Assembly: GCF_004765805.1 (NCBI RefSeq)
Contig: NZ_SBIU01000003.1
Coordinates: forward strand, 930,001-994,000
DNA: 64,000 bases
DNA from: Halorussus halobius
GTDB taxonomy: Archaea > Halobacteriota > Halobacteria > Halobacteriales > Haladaptataceae
Reading direction: 5' to 3'
Part shown: positions 37,196-45,673 of the stretch, in pieces
Layout of the letters: each line of letters begins with the position of its first letter
Numbering within the stretch: position 1 is the stretch's first letter
Notes under the pieces: model-generated
The model's database searches: none
What the model saw: the letters and a program-made list of their open reading frames with translations, nothing else
Told to the model about the DNA's origin: nothing
Program-made: the position numbers and the translations under genes

Positions 37196-38077
37196 CTATC
37201 GAGCCACCCCCTCGAACTTGTACCAGCGAAGCAGGCTGAGGTTGAGCATGTAGGTGTTCATCAGGTCGGTCGCGAGTCCCAACACGAGGATGATACCGAT
37301 GGAGGTTAGCAGTTCGATCTGGAAGAACGACGCAACCAGCCCCATCACCGCCATCGCCGACAGCGACGTGAGCGTCATCGTGACGCCGGTCCGCATCGCG
37401 CGGTGGGTGCTCTCGTAGAAGCCGCCCGACCGGCGCAGGATGTGGTTGTTCAGCAGGATGTCGGAGTCGACCGAGTACCCGATGAGCATCAGCAGCGCCG
37501 CGACCGTACCCAGCGTCAGCGGGATGTCGAGCACGTTCATCATCGCCAGCGGGACGACGATGTCGCTGAACGCCGAGATGACCACTGCGATGGAGGGGAC
37601 GAACGTCCGGAACAGCACGAACACCAGCAGGCTCATGCCGGCGAACGCGACGCCGAGACCGATCATCGCGGTCTGCTGGGCGTCCTCGCCGAAGCTCGCG
37701 GAGGTCTGCTGATTCGAGAGGACGACGTCCTCGGACGACTGGCCCTCGGCGGGCTGTAAGTTGTTCCGCGCCTGCTGGCCGACGTTCTCGGCCTCCGGCG
37801 GGAACTCCACGATGTAGGTGTCCGAGGCGGTCTGGACCGTGGTGACCGTCGCTTCGGCGTCGAACTGGGCCGCGATGTCCGAGGCGGGGGTCGACGTCTG
37901 GACGCGGAGTTCGGTACCACCCGTGAACTCCGTGCCGAGCTGTACCGGCGCGCCGGTGGCGACGTACCAGCCCGCCAGAACCAGCAGTGCTATGGCGAGA
38001 ACCACGAGGGGTATCGCCGCTAGCTGCCGGTTGGTGTACTGGGAGTAGTCCACCTCCGGCACTTCGAGAGCTACCAT
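37196..38077 (-). CDS. secF: protein-export membrane protein SecF
   Basis: A 293-aa protein from ATG 38077; longer frames lack conserved sequence. It has LGTEFTGGTELRVQ (SecF counterpart of the SecD signature) after helix 1, and the conserved YSVDSDILLNNHILRR helix with its Asp residues. The stop TAG directly abuts the secD ATG. The secF-secD order is usual in haloarchaea. A repeat element lies beyond the next gene upstream. Confidence 0.95.
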   Translation of the reverse strand: MVALEVPEVDYSQYTNRQLAAIPLVVLAIALLVLAGWYVATGAPVQLGTEFTGGTELRVQTSTPASDIAAQFDAEATVTTVQTASDTYIVEFPPEAENVGQQARNNLQPAEGQSSEDVVLSNQQTSASFGEDAQQTAMIGLGVAFAGMSLLVFVLFRTFVPSIAVVISAFSDIVVPLAMMNVLDIPLTLGTVAALLMLIGYSVDSDILLNNHILRRSGGFYESTHRAMRTGVTMTLTSLSAMAVMGLVASFFQIELLTSIGIILVLGLATDLMNTYMLNLSLLRWYKFEGVAR

Positions 38078-38245
38078 ATGGATGTGGTGTGGTGGGCGGC
38101 CGTGAATAAGTGTTCTTATCCTGTATCGATTGACGGAACGCACCCGCGGGCCCGGTGTCGGGGCGTCGCGTTCGGTGGGTCCGCGGTCGCGCCCGACAGC
38201 CGGTCCGCCGGAACGACCAAAGCCGTCGCGTGCGTACGACCGGTC

Positions 38246-38605
38246 ATGACGACCCAAAGCGAGGACGCGACCGACCGCCGGACCGAACTCGCGCCCGCCG
38301 ACCGCGTGGTGGTCTCGTACCCCGAGGACCTAAGCGAGTGGGGCCGATTCCAGGTCGAGAAGGACTCGTTCGCGGCCTACCTCCGCAAGACCAAGACCGA
38401 CCGCGTTCGGCAGGGCGACGTCTGGGAGGAGTTCGTGGGCGTGGGCTGTTGTGGGAGCGCGCTCGACGTGCCGCTCCGCGTCGAGCGCGTCGAGGGCGGC
38501 GAGACCCTCGGCCCCGACACGGCGGTCGCGTTCGAGGTCCGGGAGGCCTGCGGGATGCAGGGCGGGTGGAACGTCCAGAGCGCGAGCGGGCCGAACGAAG
38601 TGTAG
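38246..38605 (+). CDS. conserved-looking hypothetical protein with GCCG motif
   Basis: A 119-aa protein from ATG 38246. An acidic N-terminus leads into SYPEDLSEWGRFQVEKDSFA, then VGVGCCGSALDVPLRVERV and a final CGMQGGWNVQSASG. Three cysteines (a CC pair and a later C) may bind a metal or cofactor, which is inference. It diverges from secF with 168 bp between starts. Codon use is that of core genes, so it is probably real. No family name can be given from sequence alone. Confidence 0.7.
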   Translation: MTTQSEDATDRRTELAPADRVVVSYPEDLSEWGRFQVEKDSFAAYLRKTKTDRVRQGDVWEEFVGVGCCGSALDVPLRVERVEGGETLGPDTAVAFEVREACGMQGGWNVQSASGPNEV

Positions 38606-38682
38606 AGACAACGTTTTCTTCGTCGATTGTCGCGCGTCTCGGACCTCGGCATCTGTCTCGCCTCTCGTATCCTGCGAACCCC

Positions 38683-39010
38683 GGCGCGCGCTGGCGCGGT
38701 ACTGTACGGTTGCGGACGCGATGCTGTGCGGTTGCGGACGCGGTGCTGTGCGGTCGCTCATCGGTCGAGGCAGAAGCTAGCTTTGCAGTCTCTCACCGTC
38801 CCAGAAGCTAGCTTTGCAGTTCCTCAACGTCTGTCGTGAGAGTATACGAGCTAGCTACTGCTTGAGTCTAGGGGACTACTGCACCGCGACCGCCCCGCAC
38901 CGCGACCGCACGGCGAGCGCCTCACGCCGCCCCAGCCTCGGCGAGCGCATAAACGCGCTCGCCTCCCTCGCGCGAGGTGGCGCGCCACGGAGGGCGCGCC
39001 AGCGCGCGCC
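38683..39010. repeat. interspersed repeat element B, 328 bp with 16-bp terminal inverted repeats
   Basis: GGCGCGCGCTGGCGCG at 38683-38698 is exactly inverted at 38995-39010. Inside, the left arm has two TGCGGTTGCGGACGCG units, the centre has three AGCTAGCT cores (38774, 38809 and 38852 regions, two in AGAAGCTAGCTTTGCAGT and one in GAGCTAGCTACTGC), and the right arm 38881-39010 is the inverse of element A. The remaining gap 38606-39097 shows no gene. The layout is like a non-autonomous mobile element or a large REP/BIME-type unit. Confidence 0.85.
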
Positions 39011-39097
39011 GGGCAAGTCGAACCCTCGTCGAGCGACGAACCGAGTCTCATCGAGAAGCGAACCCTCGTCGAGCGACGAGTCGGTTTGGCGTCGATT

Positions 39098-40045
39098 TCA
39101 GTCCGACATCGCTCGCGCCTCCTCCGACGACTCGCAGGTGCGCTCCAGTTCGAGCACGTTCAGGTCGCCGTCGAGGGTGACCGACAGCACCTCGTCGTCG
39201 AGCGGAATCTCGACCAGAATCTTCCACGGGTCCGCCGAGAGAACGGTCGTGTACTCGTCGCTGACACACCACGCGAGGTCCCAGTAGGGCTTCGTGCAGA
39301 GGTCGACGCCGTGGTCGCGGTGGTAGGTTACGACGTCCGACTGGTCGAGCAGCGACAGGCCCACCGCCGAGTACAGCGAGTGTCGACACTGCTCGCACTC
39401 GTGGTCGACCCGGACTTCGAGGCCGAGTCGGTCGTCGTCGTCGCGCGTTATGGTGGTGGTCATCCGGCCGTTGCACTCGGGGCAGACGCCGTCGGCCGCC
39501 AGACAGTGGAGGTGGCGCACGCGCTGGTTGAACGCGTCGAGTATCTCCTCGCGCGTGCGGTCGTTCAGCCCGCCCGGCGGGAAGGGGTATCGGCCGTGGC
39601 GCTTGGCGCAGTCGGTACACTCGATGGTCAGCATGTCGTCCTCGTAGAACGCCTGCAGGCGGGCACCGCAGTCGGCGCAGGTGCCGTCGACTTCGAACGG
39701 TCCCATCTCGGGGTTCTCGTTGAACGACCCCGCCAGGATGGCCCGGACGACCTTCTTGCCCGCGCTCCGGAAGTCGTAGCCCTCGTCGGTCCCGACCACG
39801 AACTGGTCGGTCAACTGCTTGAGGTGGTAGTTGAACTGCGCGCTGTCGGTCATTCCCACCTCGCGGCGCAACTCCGAGAAGCTCACCGGCCGCTCGGGAG
39901 CCTTCCACAGGGCCTCCAAAATCGACAGCCGGGTCTCGTTGGCGATGACCGAGAACGCCTCGGCCGGGGCCACGCACTCCTCGCAGTCCTGAATCACCGA
40001 CTCCTCGACCTCGCTCGCGGCGTTCGGGTCCGTCCGTCCGCTCAT
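39098..40045 (-). CDS. winged-helix regulator with zinc ribbons
   Basis: A 315-aa protein. Residues about 28-105 form an ArsR-like winged helix (AFSVIANETRLSILEALWKA, then GMTDSAQFNYHLKQLTDQ). Three CxxC pairs follow (CADC, CTDC, then CPEC and CEQC), making at least two zinc ribbons, and the C-terminus is a beta-rich domain of unknown ligand. This architecture is common in haloarchaea (DUF7351-like). It is divergent from the aIF2 gamma gene, whose promoter lies in the 181-bp spacer. Confidence 0.85.
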   Translation of the reverse strand: MSGRTDPNAASEVEESVIQDCEECVAPAEAFSVIANETRLSILEALWKAPERPVSFSELRREVGMTDSAQFNYHLKQLTDQFVVGTDEGYDFRSAGKKVVRAILAGSFNENPEMGPFEVDGTCADCGARLQAFYEDDMLTIECTDCAKRHGRYPFPPGGLNDRTREEILDAFNQRVRHLHCLAADGVCPECNGRMTTTITRDDDDRLGLEVRVDHECEQCRHSLYSAVGLSLLDQSDVVTYHRDHGVDLCTKPYWDLAWCVSDEYTTVLSADPWKILVEIPLDDEVLSVTLDGDLNVLELERTCESSEEARAMSD

Positions 40046-40216
40046 GTGCGACCCTGCGGTCCCGTTCGGCTAAAGTGTTACCGTGCCGGAATTTTTGTAC
40101 ACTTTCCAACTATTCCGAAGGTCGGGCGTGCCGTGGCACACCACGGCTCGGTCGGCGACGCAGAACAGCAGGTTTATCAGTCGTTCGGGGCGAATCCTTC
40201 TACAGGATTACTCTCA

Positions 40217-40222
40217 GGAGGT
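40217..40222 (+). promoter_or_regulatory. Shine-Dalgarno sequence that fixes a GTG start
   Basis: GGAGGT lies four bases before GTG 40227 of the aIF2 gamma gene. It decides the start within a frame that is open for 48 codons upstream. A strong SD is unusual among the mostly leaderless genes of this window. Confidence 0.75.
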
Positions 40223-40226
40223 AACC

Positions 40227-41459
40227 GTGACAGGAAACAACGCCCAACCGGAGGTGAACATCGGGCTGGTCGGCCACGTCGACCACGGCAAGACGACGCT
40301 CGTACAGGCGCTCAGCGGCGAGTGGACCGACCAGCACTCCGAGGAGATGAAGCGTGGTATCTCCATCCGGCTCGGGTACGCAGACGCCACGTTCCGGGAG
40401 TGCCCGGACCGAGACGAACCGGAACGCTACACCGTCGAGGAGACGTGCCCGGACGGCAGCGAGAGCCAGCCGCTTCGGACCGTCTCGTTCGTGGACGCGC
40501 CCGGCCACGAGACGCTGATGGCGACGATGCTCTCGGGTGCGGCCATCATGGACGGCGCGGTGCTGGTCGTCTCGGCCAGCGAGCCCGTCCCGCAGGCCCA
40601 GACCGAAGAGCACCTGATGGCGCTCGACATCATCGGCATCGACAACATCGTCGTCGCCCAGAACAAGGTCGACCTCGTGGACCGCGAGCAGGCCGAGCGC
40701 AACTACGAGCAGATTCAGGAGTTCGTGGAGGGCACCGTCGCCGAAGACGCGCCGGTGGTCCCCATCTCGGCCCAGCAGGAGGTCAACGTCGACCTGCTCA
40801 TCCAGGCTATCGAGGACGAGATACCGACGCCCGACCGCGACCCCGACGTCGACCCGCGGATGCACGTCGCCCGGAGCTTCGACATCAACCGCCCCGGCAC
40901 GACGTGGGACGGACTGGTGGGCGGCGTCCTCGGCGGCAGTCTCGTCGAGGGCCGGCTCACCGAGGGCGACGACCTCGAACTCCGCCCCGGTCGGGAGGTC
41001 GAGGAGGGCGGCGAGACCCGCTGGGAACCCATCCAGACCGACGTGCGCTCGCTGCAGGCGGGCGGCGAGACGGTCGACGAGGTCACGCCGGGCGGCCTGC
41101 TCGGCGTCGGCACGGGACTGGACCCCAGCCTCACGAAGGGCGACGCGCTCGCCGGACAGGTCGCCGGGACGCCCGGGAGCGTCCCGCCGACGTGGGAGCA
41201 GTTCACCATGGAGGTCGACCTGCTCGAACGACTCGTCGGGCTCGACGACGAGGACGTCGAGGACATCTCGACCGGCGAGCCGCTGATGCTCACCGTCGGC
41301 ACCGCCACGACCGTCGGTTCGGTGACCAGCGCCCGCGAGGGCGAGTGCGAGGTCACCCTCAAGCGCCCGGTCTGCGCGCCCGAAGGAGCCAAGATCGCCA
41401 TCAACCGCCGGGTCGGCGCGCGGTGGCGGCTCATCGGCGTCGGCACCCTCCGGGACTAG
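40227..41459 (+). CDS. eif2g: translation initiation factor aIF2 gamma
   Basis: A 410-aa GTPase. G1 GHVDHGKT at residues 16-23, switch region with [13 protein letters not shown], a short Cys pair region (ECPDRD, TCPDG), G3 DAPGHE, G4 NKVD, then two beta-barrel domains. It forms the heterotrimer with aIF2 alpha and beta and brings initiator tRNA to the ribosome. It begins a head-to-tail cluster with a PIN protein, Rpo7 and Spt4, a conserved archaeal information-processing order. Confidence 0.96.
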   Translation: MTGNNAQPEVNIGLVGHVDHGKTTLVQALSGEWTDQHSEEMKRGISIRLGYADATFRECPDRDEPERYTVEETCPDGSESQPLRTVSFVDAPGHETLMATMLSGAAIMDGAVLVVSASEPVPQAQTEEHLMALDIIGIDNIVVAQNKVDLVDREQAERNYEQIQEFVEGTVAEDAPVVPISAQQEVNVDLLIQAIEDEIPTPDRDPDVDPRMHVARSFDINRPGTTWDGLVGGVLGGSLVEGRLTEGDDLELRPGREVEEGGETRWEPIQTDVRSLQAGGETVDEVTPGGLLGVGTGLDPSLTKGDALAGQVAGTPGSVPPTWEQFTMEVDLLERLVGLDDEDVEDISTGEPLMLTVGTATTVGSVTSAREGECEVTLKRPVCAPEGAKIAINRRVGARWRLIGVGTLRD

Positions 41460-41460
41460 G

Positions 41461-41835
41461 ATGGTGACGGTCGCCGTGGACACCAGCGCGCTCATGCTGC
41501 CGGTCGAAGCCGACGTGCGGCTGTTCGAGGAACTGGAACGTCTACTCGGCGATTTCGAATGCGTCGCTCCGCGCGCGGTCCGCGACGAACTCGCGAAGCT
41601 CTCGGACGGAGCCGGCGAGGAGGCGGTCGCGGCCAGCGTGGGCGCGGACCTGGCCGACCGATGTCGGACGGTCGAACACGACGAATCGTACGCCGACGAC
41701 GCGCTGGTCGAACTCGCGGACGAGTTCGACTACGTCGTCACGAACGACGGCCCCCTCAGAGGCCGGGTGCTCGACGCGGGCACACCGGTAATTCATATAA
41801 GGGGCCGGAACAAACTCGGAATCAGCGAACCTTAG
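41461..41835 (+). CDS. PIN-domain protein (Fcf1/Utp24-like)
   Basis: A 124-aa protein starting one base after the aIF2 gamma stop. VAVDTSALMLPVEADV gives the first PIN Asp, APRAVRDEL a Glu, DDALVELADEFD and YVVTNDGPLRGRVLDAG the remaining acidic positions. It fits the PIN ribonuclease fold of rRNA-processing Fcf1/Utp24-like proteins. The position between aIF2 gamma and Rpo7 is conserved in haloarchaea, supporting a housekeeping rather than toxin role. Confidence 0.85.
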   Translation: MVTVAVDTSALMLPVEADVRLFEELERLLGDFECVAPRAVRDELAKLSDGAGEEAVAASVGADLADRCRTVEHDESYADDALVELADEFDYVVTNDGPLRGRVLDAGTPVIHIRGRNKLGISEP

Positions 41836-41837
41836 CA

Positions 41838-42410
41838 ATGTACAAACGGGTCAGACTCAAGGATACGGTCGAGGTACCTCCGGAGCACCTCGCGGACGTG
41901 ACGCCCGCGATGGTGAAGAAGCTCCTCCAGGACAAACTGGAGGGTCGGATGGACGAGGACGTCGGGAGCGTCGTCACCGTCGTAAACGTCCACGACATCG
42001 GCGAGGGAGCGGTGCTACCGAACCGGCCGGGCGTCTACTACGAGGCCGAGTTCGACGCGGTCACCTTCGACCCCCAGATGCAGGAGGTCGTCGACGGGGA
42101 GGTCGTGGAGGTCGTCAACTTCGGGGCGTTCGTCGGCATCGGGCCGGTCGACGGCCTGCTCCACGTCTCCCAGATTTCGGACGAGTACCTCGCCTACGAC
42201 GAGGAGGGCCAGATGCTCGCCTCCCGGGAGTCCAACCGGACCCTCGGCACCGGCGACTCGGTCCGGGCGCGCATCGTCACCAAGAGCATCGACGAGCGCA
42301 ACCCGCGCGAGACCAAGATCGGGCTCACCGCCAAGCAGGTCGGCCTCGGCAAGCTCGGCTGGCTGAAAGAGGAGCGCGAGAAGCGGGAAGCGACCACCGA
42401 GAGTGAGTGA
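41838..42410 (+). CDS. rpoE1: RNA polymerase subunit Rpo7 (E')
   Basis: A 190-aa protein from ATG 41838, three bases after the PIN gene stop. N-terminal RNP-like domain (MYKRVRLKDTVEVPP...VNVHDIGEGAVLPNRPGVYYEAEFDA) and an S1/OB domain (VVEVVNFGAFVGIGPVDGLLH). With Rpo4 it forms the polymerase stalk that contacts TFE and exiting RNA. The acidic tail TTESE is short. Confidence 0.95.
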   Translation: MYKRVRLKDTVEVPPEHLADVTPAMVKKLLQDKLEGRMDEDVGSVVTVVNVHDIGEGAVLPNRPGVYYEAEFDAVTFDPQMQEVVDGEVVEVVNFGAFVGIGPVDGLLHVSQISDEYLAYDEEGQMLASRESNRTLGTGDSVRARIVTKSIDERNPRETKIGLTAKQVGLGKLGWLKEEREKREATTESE

Positions 42411-42412
42411 CG

Positions 42413-42610
42413 ATGGCCGGAGACCGCCTCGCCTGCCGCGAGTGTCACGCCGTGGTCGAGCCCGACGAGGACACCTGTCCCATCTGTGGCTCGACCAGTC
42501 TGACCGAGGACTGGGCCGGCTACGTCATCGTCGGCCACCCCGACGAGAGCCAGATCGCCGAGGAGATGGAAGTGAACAAACCGGGCAAGTACGCCCTCAA
42601 GGTCCGGTAG
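42413..42610 (+). CDS. spt4: transcription elongation factor Spt4 (Rpo E'')
   Basis: A 65-aa protein from ATG 42413, two bases after the Rpo7 stop. Two CxxC zinc pairs (CREC near residue 9, CPIC near 23) are followed by EDWAGYVIVGHPDESQIAEE, the Spt4 core. It partners Spt5 in elongation. Operon position after rpo7 is canonical. Confidence 0.93.
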   Translation: MAGDRLACRECHAVVEPDEDTCPICGSTSLTEDWAGYVIVGHPDESQIAEEMEVNKPGKYALKVR

Positions 42611-42626
42611 GACCCGGAGGACCACT

Positions 42627-43178
42627 GTGGCCGACATTCTGGTCGAACTCCCCGAGGAGATGCGCGCGGAGCTTGGCGAACCCATGGGACCGATATGTAC
42701 GGACACCGAGCGCCTGCTGGCCGACGCCGGCGAACCACTCGTCGCGGTCGGCGACGTCGTGACCTACCACGTCGAGCGGGCGGGCGTCGTCCCGGACGTG
42801 GCAGTCGTCGACGGCCTGACCGAGCGCGACGCGGTCGACGACGAGGTCGCGTCCAGCGTGGCCCGACTCGGCGAGCGGGCCCGGGAGGTTCGCGTCGAGA
42901 ACCCGGCCGCGACCCTCAGCCGCGAACTGGTCGAGGCCCTCCGCGAGGCCGTCGCCGACCCCGAACCGACAGTTCTCGTCGTCGACGGCGAGGAGGACCT
43001 CGTCACTCTGCCTGCGGTCGTGGCTGCGCCCCTGGGCGCGAGCGTGGTGTACGGCCAACCCGGCGAGGGGATGGTCCACGCCACGGTGACCGAGGAGTCC
43101 AAGCGGGAGATGCGCGACCTGCTGGCGCGGATGGACGGCGACCCCGAGACGCTGTTGACTGTTCTCGACGGCGCGTGA
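42627..43178 (+). CDS. GTP-dependent dephospho-CoA kinase (DUF359)
   Basis: A 183-aa protein from GTG 42627, 16 bases after spt4. The motifs GDVVTYHVERAGVVPDVAVV, VENPAATLS and VDGEEDLVTLPAVVAAPLG are those of archaeal DUF359 enzymes, shown in Thermococcus to make CoA from dephospho-CoA with GTP. It is the last step of archaeal CoA synthesis. It probably belongs to the preceding operon. Confidence 0.92.
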   Translation: MADILVELPEEMRAELGEPMGPICTDTERLLADAGEPLVAVGDVVTYHVERAGVVPDVAVVDGLTERDAVDDEVASSVARLGERAREVRVENPAATLSRELVEALREAVADPEPTVLVVDGEEDLVTLPAVVAAPLGASVVYGQPGEGMVHATVTEESKREMRDLLARMDGDPETLLTVLDGA

Positions 43179-43239
43179 CTACCGGGAGCGTGGCTCGCGG
43201 GCCACACGCCTTATTCGGACTCGCGGCGTAGCCTCGTCC

Positions 43240-43584
43240 ATGAGTGATTCGGGGGACGACGGCGAGATGGGGGACGGCGACACCGACGACCGCGAGATGG
43301 GACTCGAACTCGGGAACGTCGTGGACGCGCTCGACGACGAGGACTTCCCCATCGACGCCGAGGAACTGATGGCGGAGTACGGCGACCGCGAGGTCGGCCT
43401 CCCGGACGGCGAGGAGCGCCTCGACGAGGTGCTGGCGACCGGCGGCGACGAGCAGTTCGAGTCGGCCGACGAACTCGAACAGACGATACTCAACCGGGTC
43501 GGCGGCGAGGCGGTCGGGCGACAGGGCTACACGGACCGCGGGGCCGGCGCGGTCGAGGGCGAGGAGAGCGACGAGTCGTTCTGA
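43240..43584 (+). CDS. DUF5789-like acidic protein
   Basis: A 114-aa protein. The core MGLELGNVVDALDDEDFPIDA, then ELMAEYGDREVGLPDGEERLDEVL, and the final AVGRQGYTDRGAG match the short haloarchaeal DUF5789 family. No enzyme motif; function unknown. It lies between the dephospho-CoA kinase and the flavoprotein on the same strand. Confidence 0.75.
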   Translation: MSDSGDDGEMGDGDTDDREMGLELGNVVDALDDEDFPIDAEELMAEYGDREVGLPDGEERLDEVLATGGDEQFESADELEQTILNRVGGEAVGRQGYTDRGAGAVEGEESDESF

Positions 43585-43662
43585 GAGCACGCCACGACTC
43601 ATGCCTCTCTCCCGACCGAGCGTGCCGGAGACGACCGGAGACGGGGAGCGCGAGCGACAGCG

Positions 43663-44754
43663 ATGACGCGCACGCCCGACTACGAGGTCGTCGTGGTGGG
43701 CGGCGGTCCCGCCGGGATGACCGTCGCGCTGTACGCCACGCGGCTCGGCCACCGGACCGCGCTCGTCGACCGCGAGGGCGGCCGGTACGAGTCGGTCGCG
43801 GCGGTCCACAACCTGCTGGGCGTCTCCGAGGAGACGTCCGGTCGCGAGGTGACCGAACTCGGCATCGAGCAGCTCACGGAGTACGGCGCGGACTACTACG
43901 CCGACGACGTGCGGGAGGTCGACCGGGTCGACCCCGGCGAGGCCGACGCGGACGCCGAGAGCGCGGCGGGCGGCCGCGGGTTCCGGATAGTCGGCGACCG
44001 CGCGACGCTCCGGGCCGACCGGGTCGTGCTCGCGACCGGCTTCACCGACGTTCCGCCGCAGGTCCGGGGCCTCCGGCGGTTCGTCGGCCGGGGGCTCCAC
44101 TACTGCGTCCACTGCGACGCCTACGCGCTCGGCGACGAACCCGTGTTCGTCCTCGGCACCGACGACCACGCCGCGCAGGTGGCGTTGCTGTTGCTCAACT
44201 TCACCGCCGACGTCGACCTCCTGCTCGACGACGCCGAGCCGGCGTGGAGCGAGTCGGTCGCCGAGCAGGTCGCGGCCCACCCGGTCGACGTGGTCGACGA
44301 CCGGGTGGACCACGCGTTCGCCGACGACGCCGAGGACGCCTCGAACCCGCCGCTCGGCGGGCTGGAGTTCGGCGACGGCCGCACCCGCGAGTACGCCGGC
44401 GGGTTCGCGATCCACGGCCGCGAGTACAACAACGGACTGGCCGCCGACCTCGGCTGCGACCTCGAAGACGACGGCGCGATAGCCGTGGACGAGAACCGCG
44501 AGACCAGCGTCGCGGGCGTCTACGCGGTCGGGGACGTGACCCACGGCCAGAACCAGACGCCCGTCGCGCTCGGCGACGGAGCCTACGCCGGCATCGCGCT
44601 CCACGAGGACCTCCGGACCTTTCCGGTGGCGGCCGACGAGCTCGACCGGCTCGACGACCTCGACGCGCCAGCGATGGCCGACGACCTCCGGGCGCGGATG
44701 CGGCGCGTGCGGGAGGTCGACGACTACGCGGGGATGACGCCGGAGGAGCGCTGA
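43663..44754 (+). CDS. thioredoxin-reductase-like FAD oxidoreductase
   Basis: A 363-aa protein. FAD-binding VVVVGGGPAGMTVALYA at residues 9-25, redox CVHC at 148-151 in HYCVHCDAY, NAD(P)-site VFVLGTDDHAAQVALLL, and C-terminal VAGVYAVGDVTHG that contacts FAD. Such enzymes reduce thioredoxin or a similar partner. The extra C-terminal helices (DLRARMRRVREVDDYAGM) are beyond the usual TrxB length. The start at 43663 fits the beta-alpha-beta fold. Confidence 0.88.
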   Translation: MTRTPDYEVVVVGGGPAGMTVALYATRLGHRTALVDREGGRYESVAAVHNLLGVSEETSGREVTELGIEQLTEYGADYYADDVREVDRVDPGEADADAESAAGGRGFRIVGDRATLRADRVVLATGFTDVPPQVRGLRRFVGRGLHYCVHCDAYALGDEPVFVLGTDDHAAQVALLLLNFTADVDLLLDDAEPAWSESVAEQVAAHPVDVVDDRVDHAFADDAEDASNPPLGGLEFGDGRTREYAGGFAIHGREYNNGLAADLGCDLEDDGAIAVDENRETSVAGVYAVGDVTHGQNQTPVALGDGAYAGIALHEDLRTFPVAADELDRLDDLDAPAMADDLRARMRRVREVDDYAGMTPEER

Positions 44755-44808
44755 CCCGGGAACAGTGCCCGGCCAATTGGTGAACGTTCGTGACGGCGCT
44801 GCCCGACG

Positions 44809-45303
44809 CTACGTTTCCTCGAAGAGGTCCGTGGCTCGTCGATAGATCGGCGAGCCGAGCCAGTCCCGGGTTTCGGCCATCGACTCCACCCGTTCGGTCG
44901 CCTCGTGGCGGTCCAAGACGCCGCGTTTGACCAAGGCCTTCAGAACGACGGGCGAGATCGCGACTCGGGCGTCGGTCAGCGCTTGGAGTTCGGGGAGGGC
45001 GCGGAGGTCGTCGGTGACGAGGAAGTCCGCGTCCGTCTTGCGTGCCAGCGCAGTACAACTGGCTTCGCCGTCGTCGACGCGTGCCGACTCGACTTGGAGG
45101 TGTCCGGTCGCGTGAACCGTCAGAGCCGTCCGGGAGTCGAGGACGTTTCGTGCCGCCCTCCCGTGGCTGTCGTCGTACTCCGCCGTGGCCTCCAGTTCTT
45201 CGAGGACGGTCTCGGTGGTGTGAACGTCGAATTCGTCGAGGACGAGTCCGAGCGCGTCGGCCGTGGCGAGCGATATCAGAGCGGCGGTGTCGGAGACGAG
45301 CAT
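44809..45303 (-). CDS. PIN-type toxin of a VapBC-like pair
   Basis: A 164-aa protein. VSDTAALISLATADALGLVL gives the first Asp of a PIN-like fold, ETVLEELEATAEYD a Glu, RVDDGEASCTALARKTDADF the DxGE motif, and FLVTDDLRALPELQAL the last acidic pair. This resembles DUF3368-like predicted RNases. It follows a ribbon-helix-helix gene with nine bases between, as in VapBC modules. Confidence 0.8.
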   Translation of the reverse strand: MLVSDTAALISLATADALGLVLDEFDVHTTETVLEELEATAEYDDSHGRAARNVLDSRTALTVHATGHLQVESARVDDGEASCTALARKTDADFLVTDDLRALPELQALTDARVAISPVVLKALVKRGVLDRHEATERVESMAETRDWLGSPIYRRATDLFEET

Positions 45304-45312
45304 TCGATTGCG

Positions 45313-45624
45313 CTACAGGTCGGCGAGGTCGTCCGCGAGGTCGTCGCCCCTATCGAGCAGACGCTTGGACGCCCTGATGGATTCGGCGTCCTGCCGTCCG
45401 ACGAACTCCTTCAGGACCTCGTAGCCGATTCGGTCGTCGAGGTAGAGTTCCAGGACCGCCTCCTTGAACGTCTCGTCGTCCTCGACCTCCGCCAGGTAGT
45501 CGCGGAGCGCCTCGACGATGATCTCGGTCCGGTTCTTGTGCGTGACCTCCGCCGCGACGTCCGCCTTTTCGACGAGGTCGTCGGGAAGTCGGAAGTTGAC
45601 TCTGGTCGTTCCCACGACAGTCAC
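45313..45624 (-). CDS. ribbon-helix-helix antitoxin
   Basis: A 103-aa protein from GTG 45624. TRVNFRLPDDLVEKADVAAE is a typical MetJ/Arc/CopG ribbon-helix, followed by HKNRTEIIVEALRDYLAEV. The C-terminal half is helical and acidic and would wrap the toxin. As first gene of the pair it probably represses the operon. A TATA-like GTACGTTGTGCGTACG imperfect palindrome lies just upstream (about 45630-45645). Confidence 0.82.
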   Translation of the reverse strand: MTVVGTTRVNFRLPDDLVEKADVAAEVTHKNRTEIIVEALRDYLAEVEDDETFKEAVLELYLDDRIGYEVLKEFVGRQDAESIRASKRLLDRGDDLADDLADL

Positions 45625-45673
45625 CTGTACGTACGTTGTGCGTACGCGAGCAAAAGCGTTGGCCTTCCGCGAC

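Noticed and set aside
41461..41835. VapC-type toxin reading of the PIN protein
   Set aside because: No antitoxin gene is adjacent and the place between aIF2 gamma and Rpo7 is a conserved housekeeping position.
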